A DNA stretch of 64,000 nt, from the NCBI GenBank assembly GCA_002721445.1, contig PBKN01000009.1, forward strand, positions 96,291-160,290, in the 5' to 3' direction. The position numbers were made by a program, and so were the translations under genes. The DNA comes from Chloroflexota bacterium. GTDB taxonomy: Bacteria; Chloroflexota; Dehalococcoidia; Lucifugimonadales; GCA-002723415. This document shows positions 57,652 to 64,000 of the stretch, piece by piece. The first letter of the stretch is position 1. Each line of letters opens with the position of its first letter. The notes beneath the pieces are model-generated. The model saw only the letters and a program-made list of their open reading frames with translations. It searched no databases and was not told the DNA's origin.

Positions 57652-58547
57652 ATAACTGCTGATAGTTTATGAACACCTGACAAACCTTTTAAAGCAACTT
57701 CATCCTTATCTTCAAAATTTATATCCCCTGCAGATTCTGTAATTTGTCTAGTTAAAGAAGAAACATAAATCTCATCTTTATCTGCTTTAGAAGAAACTCT
57801 AGCTGCAATAATAACTGATTTACCAAAAAAGTCATTTTCGTCAGTTATGGCTTCACCAGTATTTAAACCTATACGAACATTTATTGGTTGACCTGGATTA
57901 ACTATTCTATATCTCGACATAGCTCTTTGGACAGATATTGAACACTGTACTGCTTCACGGGCACTTGAAAATGCAACCATAAAGCCATCTCCTTGAGCTT
58001 TAACTTCATAACCATTATGTTTTTCTATTTCCTGCCGAGTAATCCTTTCATGGTCTTTTAAAACAATCCTAGCTTTGTTATCTCCTAGTCTATCAACCAT
58101 AGAACTAGATTCATATATATCCGTAAACATAAATGTAACAGTCCCAGTTGGAAAAGGTTTTTTATCTGGTTCATCTGTTTGAATTAATCCATCTTGTGTA
58201 GATACAGGTGCTTGAGATGATTGCTTTACAAGCCTTAATACAACTTCTCCGTCAGCTAATTGAATTTTATCTTCAAGATTAAGTTTAACTTTTTCTTTAG
58301 ATAATTCTTTCCCATTTACTGAAGTCCCATTAGTACTATCTAAATCTTTAATAGCAAATTGACCTTCAAAAACAGATATTTCAGCATGAATACTAGAGAC
58401 ATAACTGTTATCAACAATAATATCCGCACCGCGTCCCCTACCTAACGTAATAGTCTTATCAGTTAATTCAATTTGTTTAAAAGAATCAACACCTCTTTCA
58501 ACTATTAATATATGTCCAGAATCATTATTCATACTATTTAAATCCAA
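57642..58547 (-). CDS. FHA domain - class III nucleotide cyclase fusion
   Basis: The 301-residue protein has an N-terminal FHA domain (about 25-105: LGRGRGADIIVDNSYVSSIH, DLDSTNGTSVNG) that binds phosphothreonine. A class III cyclase domain (about 134-295) follows. Metal Asps are D143 in FTDI and D187 in QGDGFM, adenine-selecting Lys is K183 and transition-state Arg is R250 in IIAAR. The usual Asn of the NxAAR motif is Ile here (about 246), so activity may be reduced or altered. It joins protein phosphorylation to cAMP or cGMP output. It lies directly upstream of PP2C. Confidence 0.9.
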   Translation of the reverse strand: MDLNSMNNDSGHILIVERGVDSFKQIELTDKTITLGRGRGADIIVDNSYVSSIHAEISVFEGQFAIKDLDSTNGTSVNGKELSKEKVKLNLEDKIQLADGEVVLRLVKQSSQAPVSTQDGLIQTDEPDKKPFPTGTVTFMFTDIYESSSMVDRLGDNKARIVLKDHERITRQEIEKHNGYEVKAQGDGFMVAFSSAREAVQCSISVQRAMSRYRIVNPGQPINVRIGLNTGEAITDENDFFGKSVIIAARVSSKADKDEIYVSSLTRQITESAGDINFEDKDEVALKGLSGVHKLSAVIWE

Positions 58548-58556
58548 ATTAAAAAA

Positions 58557-59441
58557 TTATTGATTAAATTCAAGTATATATGGGGCAAAATTGCCTTCTA
58601 CTATCGCAGCAATTATTACAAATAATACTGCAAGGACAAATAAAACAATTACAGCAGCTAAAACTCTTCTAAGTCTCACATCAGTAGCTTGATATAAAAT
58701 AATACCTCTTGATAAAAATATTGCTGATAATGAAGCTGTTAAATAAGACAATGCTTCTAAAATTATATGTGGAGTCAAAGCTACTGCAATAATTAGCGAA
58801 TAATATAAAGGTTCAGCTGAATCCTGCATTCCATATTTAGTTGCTAATACAATGGTCACAGCCCAAACTCCAGCGTTCCAACCCAATGCTAAAGTTGATC
58901 CCAAAGCACGATAGAAAAATCCAATCAAAAAGAAAGCACATAAAACCATAAAATTATTCTGAACAAATGATAAACCTTTATCAAACCTTTCAGGAGTAAA
59001 TTCAATTTGTCCTTCTCGTTCATAAGAACCTAAAACGAATTTAAAATTTTCAAGTAATTCATTTATATCTGTAATAATTGCAATTAATAAAAACCCAACA
59101 AACATTCCTATAAAAATACTTACTCCAGATATTAAACTTTCACGATTTGCACTCCAACCACTACCTGGCTCAGACCAAATCCTCTCTCTGTTAATCTGTA
59201 GAATTTGATTAACTCTTGGAACAACAGCTGCAGATACAAAAGCAAGTGCCATCAATCCAGTTTCAGGTATATTCAAAGCTTGACAAACAAAAACACTAAC
59301 TATAACTACAATTATTGCTTCTAGACAAATTAAAGCATTCCATCCAAGTTTAGTTGTTATATTTATACGATTTAAAATTGCACCAAAAATGCTTCCAGCT
59401 TCTTCAGTTTTCTGATTAATTGGTAACATATAATTCCCCAT
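58557..59441 (-). CDS. SpoIIM/DUF95-like membrane protein
   Basis: This membrane protein of about 290 residues has six or seven helices. The C-terminal part resembles the SpoIIM (stage II sporulation protein M, DUF95) family: NNFMVLCAFFLIGFFYRALG, LGWNAGVWAV, then TPHIILEALSYLTASLSAIFLSRG. The N-terminal 110 residues add two or three helices not usual for SpoIIM. ATG at 59429 (MLPINQ) has the better ribosome-binding site (GGGG, 5-nt spacing) than the first ATG at 59441. Nothing else here suggests sporulation; a role in envelope remodelling is inference. It lies 9 bp before the FHA-cyclase. Confidence 0.65.
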   Translation of the reverse strand: MGNYMLPINQKTEEAGSIFGAILNRINITTKLGWNALICLEAIIVVIVSVFVCQALNIPETGLMALAFVSAAVVPRVNQILQINRERIWSEPGSGWSANRESLISGVSIFIGMFVGFLLIAIITDINELLENFKFVLGSYEREGQIEFTPERFDKGLSFVQNNFMVLCAFFLIGFFYRALGSTLALGWNAGVWAVTIVLATKYGMQDSAEPLYYSLIIAVALTPHIILEALSYLTASLSAIFLSRGIILYQATDVRLRRVLAAVIVLFVLAVLFVIIAAIVEGNFAPYILEFNQ

Positions 59442-59599
59442 ATTTATAATATTCTTTATAAAATAGTATAAAATAATAGTATATATATATTAGAAAAATT
59501 TCAATCTAATTTATTAATATATAAAATAATTTAGCAAACTACTTTACATGAGTAATAAAATAAGATTAAATATGTAAAAATAATACATGGATTAAATAA

Positions 59600-60667
59600 A
59601 TGCCAGCTACTTCAAGCCCACAAGATGTACTATATTCAAATTTTATCATGGAGACTATTAAAGGTAGTATAGAAATGATATTTTTTGTCATATTGTTAAT
59701 GAGTTTTTTACTAGTTGTAACAACTATTGTTTGGGCAATAGCTAGATGGAGCGAAAGATCTGCTTCTAGAGAATTTAGGAAAATACTTGATTATCAAATC
59801 CACAGTAGAGATAAAGTTTTAGTAAGCGAAATAAAAGATATTCTGGAAGAAAATTTAAAAATTACAGAAGAAAAAATAGAAGACAAATTCCAATTATCAC
59901 TTGATTCTGTTTCTGAAGAACAATCAGAACACTTCAAAAAAATTGAAGAGGAAATACATAACGAAAATCTTCAATTACAAGAACTACGTAATAATGAAAA
60001 TATTGAACCTCAAATAGTAAATATACTTCCTCAAGAACAATCTCAAGACTCAGAAGAAATAAAAATAAAAGTATCTTCTAATGATAAAGAAAAAGCAAAC
60101 GAATTTTTTAAAGAAGGGCATCTAGACTTAGAAAACGGTGATTTCAAATCAGCTATTGAAAAATATTCAGAGTCTATTAATCTAAATCCTTATTTTGCCG
60201 AGGCTCATAATGCCAGAGGAATAGCTTATAGAAAGATTAATGAACCTCATAAAGCTCTAGATGATTATACTCTCGCAATTAAAATTGACCCATCTTTAGC
60301 TGCTGCTTTTAATAACAGAGGTGTAGTTCATTCTCAAATATCTCTTCATGAATCTGCAGTTTCGGATTTTAATGAAGCAATTAACATTGATAACGAAAAT
60401 CCATTTGCTTACTGTAATAGAGCAATGTCATATAACCATTTATACAAATTTGAAGAAGCAATTGAAGATGCAACCAAAGCAATTGAAAAAGACATAACTC
60501 TAGCTGAAGCATATGTAAGTAGAGGAATTGCAAAATTCTTATCCAAAGATGAAAATGCTGCACAAGAAGACTTTGAATACTCAAAAAAACTTGGTTATGA
60601 TCCTATAGAAATTCAAAATAAATTGAATTCTATTATAAATAATTTAAAATTTGAGAATGACGAATAA
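59600..60667 (+). CDS. Membrane-anchored TPR protein
   Basis: This 355-residue protein has one N-terminal membrane helix (about 26-46), a charged coiled-coil-like region with many Glu (about 60-150), and at least four TPR units from about residue 168 (KANEFFKEGHLDLENGDFKS, AEAHNARGIAYRKINEPHKA, AAAFNNRGVVHSQISLHESA, PFAYCNRAMSYNHLYKFEEA). TPR domains act as scaffolds for protein partners. It is divergent from the SpoIIM-like gene and followed 12 bp later by prepilin peptidase, suggesting an assembly role. Confidence 0.87.
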   Translation: MPATSSPQDVLYSNFIMETIKGSIEMIFFVILLMSFLLVVTTIVWAIARWSERSASREFRKILDYQIHSRDKVLVSEIKDILEENLKITEEKIEDKFQLSLDSVSEEQSEHFKKIEEEIHNENLQLQELRNNENIEPQIVNILPQEQSQDSEEIKIKVSSNDKEKANEFFKEGHLDLENGDFKSAIEKYSESINLNPYFAEAHNARGIAYRKINEPHKALDDYTLAIKIDPSLAAAFNNRGVVHSQISLHESAVSDFNEAINIDNENPFAYCNRAMSYNHLYKFEEAIEDATKAIEKDITLAEAYVSRGIAKFLSKDENAAQEDFEYSKKLGYDPIEIQNKLNSIINNLKFENDE

Positions 60668-60679
60668 TTCTAAACATAA

Positions 60680-61348
60680 ATGTTTGCGATTTATATATTT
60701 ATAATTTTATGTTCGGTAATATTAATTGCATTTACAATACAATTAATAACAAATATTTATAATGTAAATAAAACTAATGCAAGTTATTCACCTCCAAAAA
60801 TTTTATTCCTTACTATACTAATATCACTTATTTTACTAGCATTTTTTTCTAAAGAATTAAATATAAAATATTTTATTATTAATTCTTTATATATTTCATT
60901 ACTTATTTTAATAGCTAATATTGATGCTAATTCAAAAATAATACCAAATAAAATAGTAATAATAGGAACTATTTTATCAGTGATTATATTTACATTTAAT
61001 ACTGATTCAATTCAAGACAACAGCAAAAGTTTAATTTTAGAATCTTTATCAGGATTAAGTATTGGGTTTGGCATAATGCTAATTTTCTATTTGCTACCAT
61101 TTACAAGAATCGGTGCAGGAGACGTAAAATTAAGTGCTTTAATGGGAGCAATTTCAGGATTTCCAAAAATACTTTTTGCTTTGAGTTCAGGAATTATTTT
61201 CGCAGGAATAATATCTATATTCCTAGTATTATCTAAAAGAAAATCCATAAATGAAGATATTGCATTTGGGCCATATTTATGTGCTGGAACAGCTTTTATT
61301 ATAATATTAGAAGATAATCTTTCAAATATTATTCCAACATTATATTAA
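60680..61348 (+). CDS. Prepilin peptidase (type IV leader peptidase, A24 family)
   Basis: The 222-residue membrane protein has about six helices and both catalytic Asp motifs of A24 peptidases: ANIDANSKIIPNKI (about residue 81) and the GxGD-type motif RIGAGDVKLSALMGA (about residue 145). The N-terminal methyltransferase domain of classical PilD is absent, so it is the short form. It would process type IV pilin-like or Tad-type precursors at the membrane. No pilin genes are in the window. It is convergent with the histidine kinase gene across a shared inverted repeat. Confidence 0.88.
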   Translation: MFAIYIFIILCSVILIAFTIQLITNIYNVNKTNASYSPPKILFLTILISLILLAFFSKELNIKYFIINSLYISLLILIANIDANSKIIPNKIVIIGTILSVIIFTFNTDSIQDNSKSLILESLSGLSIGFGIMLIFYLLPFTRIGAGDVKLSALMGAISGFPKILFALSSGIIFAGIISIFLVLSKRKSINEDIAFGPYLCAGTAFIIILEDNLSNIIPTLY

Positions 61349-61386
61349 ATTGTAACTTTATATACCAAATTCTAAAGTTACAATTT
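61347..61386. terminator. 14-bp perfect inverted repeat between convergent stops
   Basis: Arms at 61347-61360 and 61373-61386 are exact complements with a 12-nt loop. They overlap the end of the prepilin peptidase and the last codons of the histidine kinase. The stem is long but AT-rich and lacks a clear T-tract, so it is a likely bidirectional terminator or mRNA 3' end. Confidence 0.55.
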
Positions 61387-62497
61387 CAGTATCTGTAATA
61401 TCCTTAGATGATATAGGAATTGATCCATACATTTTTGTTCCAGATCCAATTTCAGAATCTATATCTAAAGTTCCCAGCATTCTTTCAGCACGAAGCTTTA
61501 GCCCTGACAATCCAAAATGGCCAGCACTTAATTTATTTGATATTTTATCTTGATCAAAACCTACTCCATCATCTTCGATTAAAAAATTAACTTCTTTATC
61601 AGACCAAATTAATTCAACAAGAATATTCTTTGCTTGAGAATGTTTAATTGCATTTACGAGTGCTTGATTTACAATTCTATATAAATCAATCTCTATAGGC
61701 TTTGAAAGACGTATGTTTTTAAAACCTTGAGTTTTAAATTTTAAATTTACTTTAGATTCACTTGCTTTCGAAGACATATCAGTAAAATCTGTATTTAATG
61801 CACTTACAAGACCTGAATTATCTAAAGTAGGAGGGAATATTCCTTTAACTATATCTCTAAGGTTACTATCAGTATCTTTTATCCTTTGTACTAGTTCATT
61901 CAACTGTGGAATAACATCAGGATATTTTTTGGAAAATTCTAATTTCATTATACCTATATTCATAATCAGACTTGCTAAATCATTCATAGTGTCATCATGT
62001 AATTCAGCTGCTAACCTTTTCCTCTCTTCTTCACGACCCAATTCAGCAGCGTCAAACATCTCTACGCGCCTTAATCGATGAACTACTATCCTACCCAGTC
62101 TCCATATAAAAGATTTAGCTATACTTGGATTTTCTAATGAAAATTTATCAAAGCTCTCTCTTGTTAAAGAAAATACTTTACAAGGAAGTTCAGTTTTTAC
62201 TAAAGCATTCCTCGGGTGCCCACTGAAAAATGCCATATCACCAATCACGCTACCTGCTGTTAACCATGCTACAGGGACCCATTCATCACTTAATGGAATA
62301 AATACTTTTACTTCCCCTTCAAAAATAATATATACAGTACTATCAATTACTCCTGGCGAAATAAGAGTTTCATTTGCAGGGAATTCATGCATTTCTCCTG
62401 CATTGGAGAAATTATCCAAAAATTCAGTTAACTCATCAGGAGATAAACTAGGCTCATCTGAAGAATCCATTTGAGATGCGCTGTTTATTGAAGTCAT
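61358..62497 (-). CDS. Cyclic-nucleotide-domain histidine kinase (NarX-like)
   Basis: This 379-residue cytoplasmic kinase has an N-terminal cNMP-binding domain (about 25-135: IIFEGEVKVFIP, GSVIGDMAFFSGHPRNALVKTE). A HisKA_3 dimerisation helix follows with phospho-acceptor His167 in AAELHDDTMNDLA, then a HATPase domain (NQALVNAIKHSQAKN, EDDGVGFD, GHFGLSGLKLRAE). The cNMP fold suggests direct control by cAMP or cGMP, which the nearby FHA-cyclase could supply, though ligand binding cannot be proved from sequence. Its partner is likely the response regulator encoded 27 bp upstream on the same strand. Confidence 0.92.
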   Translation of the reverse strand: MTSINSASQMDSSDEPSLSPDELTEFLDNFSNAGEMHEFPANETLISPGVIDSTVYIIFEGEVKVFIPLSDEWVPVAWLTAGSVIGDMAFFSGHPRNALVKTELPCKVFSLTRESFDKFSLENPSIAKSFIWRLGRIVVHRLRRVEMFDAAELGREEERKRLAAELHDDTMNDLASLIMNIGIMKLEFSKKYPDVIPQLNELVQRIKDTDSNLRDIVKGIFPPTLDNSGLVSALNTDFTDMSSKASESKVNLKFKTQGFKNIRLSKPIEIDLYRIVNQALVNAIKHSQAKNILVELIWSDKEVNFLIEDDGVGFDQDKISNKLSAGHFGLSGLKLRAERMLGTLDIDSEIGSGTKMYGSIPISSKDITDTEIVTLEFGI

Positions 62498-62524
62498 ATT
62501 AAAACCATCACAAGTTTAAAAATT

Positions 62525-63217
62525 TTATTTATTCATACAAGAGGCAATAAAAGATAAAGTTAATGAAGCTTGTAAATTAATGTTTTCTGATTTTTTTATA
62601 TCAAATTTTGAAGTTATACTATCGATTAATTTATTTATTTCATCAACATTATTTTGTAATTCATCTGCAATATAATCTTCATCAAATCCATTAGCATACA
62701 AAGATAAAATTTTTAATTCAGAATCTGATAAGATATTTTCAGCATCCTTATATTTAAGTTTATAAGAATTAATCAGCTTAGATACTATATTAGGATCTAA
62801 TGTAACTTTACCTTCTAAAGAAAGTTCAACAACTCTAATCAATTCACCCACGTCATCTAGTGAATTTTTTTGTATATATGATTTACTACCAGTAAAATCT
62901 TCAAATAAACTTAATACTAAGTCTACGTCATCATGTCCAGATACTACAACCAAAGCAATATTTGGAAAAGTTTTTCTTATCCTCTTTGATGCCTCAATAC
63001 CATCAAGTTTTGGCATACGTACATCAATTACTAAAACATCAGGTTGTAATTCAGTAACTTTTTCTATAGCCTGCTCACCATCTTCAGCTACAGCGACAAC
63101 TGAAAAGTTATATTGAGTTTCTAATATTCGTTGGTAAGCTGTTCTAATAAAAGGTGAGTCATCAGCAATTACTATATTAACATCTCCGTCTATACTCATT
63201 TTACCTCTCGATTCCAA
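62525..63217 (-). CDS. Response regulator (REC plus helical C-terminal domain)
   Basis: The protein has about 224-230 residues. The receiver domain shows VIADDSPFIRTAYQ, phospho-acceptor Asp in VLVIDVRMPKLDG (D65), VVVSGHDDVDLV and Lys in SYIQKNSLD. The C-terminal region (LSDSELKILSLYANGFDEDYIA, about 165-215) resembles a NarL/LuxR helix-turn-helix, matching the HisKA_3 kinase type. ATG at 63199 (MSIDGDVN) is the better start; the longer form overlaps the upstream acidic-protein gene by 22 bp. With the kinase it forms a two-component system. Confidence 0.9.
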   Translation of the reverse strand: MESRGKMSIDGDVNIVIADDSPFIRTAYQRILETQYNFSVVAVAEDGEQAIEKVTELQPDVLVIDVRMPKLDGIEASKRIRKTFPNIALVVVSGHDDVDLVLSLFEDFTGSKSYIQKNSLDDVGELIRVVELSLEGKVTLDPNIVSKLINSYKLKYKDAENILSDSELKILSLYANGFDEDYIADELQNNVDEINKLIDSITSKFDIKKSENINLQASLTLSFIASCMNK

Positions 63218-63930
63218 GTGAATTCTTTAATTTCGTTAAGTATTTCTTCTGCTGTATAAGTCCCATGTTTTTCTAATAGCATTTTTACATGCGGTTTAGT
63301 TACAATTTCTTCAGAAAATACATCTGAAAATCCTGAATCTGAATCATCTGCAAACAAATCTTCTTCTTCTGAATCAGAAGAAGAAGAAAATATATCATCT
63401 AAGTCTGATTCATCTTTAGTTTCTTCTTCTACAGGTGAATTATCACTTTCAGATGAAGCGTCTAAATTAACAGCTTTTACTTGACTCACACCAACTAATT
63501 CTTCTTCATTTTCATCAGATTCTTCAGGAACGTTATCCTCAGATACATCATCATCTGAATTTATAGATGCATATTGAATTTTAGGTTTGTTTACTGGTTT
63601 TGTATTAACTTGAATCTCATCAACACTATCATCTTCAGATATATCAATTAAATCTGAAATATCTGGGTCTGAGTCATCATCTACATCTTCTTGTAAATCT
63701 AAAGGAGCACTTTTTGTATCCGCAACATTTGTCTGAATTTCTGAAGCGGAAGGTTCTGAAACAGTGTCAGCTAAAGTTGCATCTAAATCACTCAAATCCC
63801 ATAATCTTTCAGGATTATCAATTTCAGCATTTATACTAGATGAATCCTGAACAGATGATTGAGATGAGGATGAAAAACCAGTCCTTAATGTTTCATACCA
63901 TTCTAACCATATTTTAATTGGAGATTTCAT
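63196..63930 (-). CDS. Highly acidic low-complexity protein, unknown
   Basis: The 244-residue protein opens with a short conserved-looking helix (MKSPIKIWLEWYETLRTGF). A very acidic Ser/Asp/Glu-rich region without predicted fold follows (about 30-210). It ends in a helical segment VKMLLEKHGTYTAEEILNEI. It has no signal peptide. It lies immediately upstream of and overlapping the response regulator gene, so it may be a signalling adaptor tethered through its two ends. No family is recognised, and codon use does not suggest foreign origin. Confidence 0.7.
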   Translation of the reverse strand: MKSPIKIWLEWYETLRTGFSSSSQSSVQDSSSINAEIDNPERLWDLSDLDATLADTVSEPSASEIQTNVADTKSAPLDLQEDVDDDSDPDISDLIDISEDDSVDEIQVNTKPVNKPKIQYASINSDDDVSEDNVPEESDENEEELVGVSQVKAVNLDASSESDNSPVEEETKDESDLDDIFSSSSDSEEEDLFADDSDSGFSDVFSEEIVTKPHVKMLLEKHGTYTAEEILNEIKEFTWNREVK

Positions 63931-63941
63931 AATTTATATTC

Positions 63942-64000
63942 CTAACCTTTTACATTCCAACGTTTAACAATCCAGCTGTTACAGTTGGAACAATCATCAG
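63942..64000 (-). CDS. C-terminal fragment of a Cys-pair protein (partial)
   Basis: A frame entering from the right edge ends at TAG (63942-63944) and encodes 18 residues containing CSNCNSW and ending WNVKG. The Cys pair suggests a zinc-ribbon tail. The spacing to the next gene (11 bp) fits an operon. Too little is present to name it. Confidence 0.4.
   Translation of the reverse strand, partial: DDCSNCNSWIVKRWNVKG

Overview
The window is a compact, AT-rich bacterial chromosome segment (roughly 30% GC by eye) with about 50 protein genes, short or overlapping gene junctions, and no rRNA, tRNA, CRISPR or insertion sequence that I could find. Several features point to a free-living, probably marine member of the Chloroflexota (Dehalococcoidia or SAR202-like). 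These are a peptide-type solute-binding lipoprotein with a long KEV-rich linker, an FHA/nucleotide-cyclase protein with a Ser/Thr kinase and PP2C phosphatase, paralogous TPP enzymes and amidohydrolases, and a cobalamin riboswitch in front of a B12 importer. The taxonomic call is inference from gene content, not from a marker-gene comparison.

Layout. 1-9590 (minus strand): a tightly spaced run of type II and type I glutamine synthetases, a class V aminotransferase, a 2-hydroxyacid dehydrogenase, an AcuI-type reductase, two amidohydrolases, a small zinc-ribbon protein, a sortase and the start of ftsY. 9715-12466: an unknown protein, pyrD and a Cof-type phosphatase. 12581-19038 (plus): a molybdenum hydroxylase large subunit without its usual partners, followed by a Gld-type ABC system (ATPase, fused GldF-GldG, DUF4340-like protein). 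19042-22095 (minus): btuFCD under a cobalamin riboswitch. 22359-28655: gyrB, a cysteine-synthase-like gene, ligA and recF. 28665-36527: TPP enzymes, crcB, two selenoprotein genes, an SRPBCC/epimerase pair, an epimerase and a ThuA-like protein. 36524-42422: gltBD. 42597-47324: two unknown proteins, a cyclase, a hydrolase and a third TPP enzyme. 47337-54850: a peptide-type ABC importer without ATPases, an NHL-repeat protein and two MFS transporters. 54958-64000: a signalling block (Ser/Thr kinase, PP2C, FHA-cyclase, SpoIIM-like membrane protein, TPR protein, prepilin peptidase, cNMP-domain histidine kinase, response regulator, acidic protein).

The strongest unusual signals are two. First, two thioredoxin-fold genes 1.5 kb apart are each interrupted by an in-frame TGA exactly where the first active-site cysteine belongs (UVAC and UGTC). 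Each TGA is followed at bacterial-SECIS distance by a hairpin with the identical loop AGTTG. Both are best read as selenoproteins, one a membrane-anchored thioredoxin and the other an exported lipoprotein. Second, three unrelated genes (recF, the DUF4340-like gene and the peptide-type ABC permease) have no ATG, GTG or TTG where homology requires the N-terminus, but each has an ATT codon 6-8 nt after a Shine-Dalgarno sequence. This suggests real use of AUU start codons.
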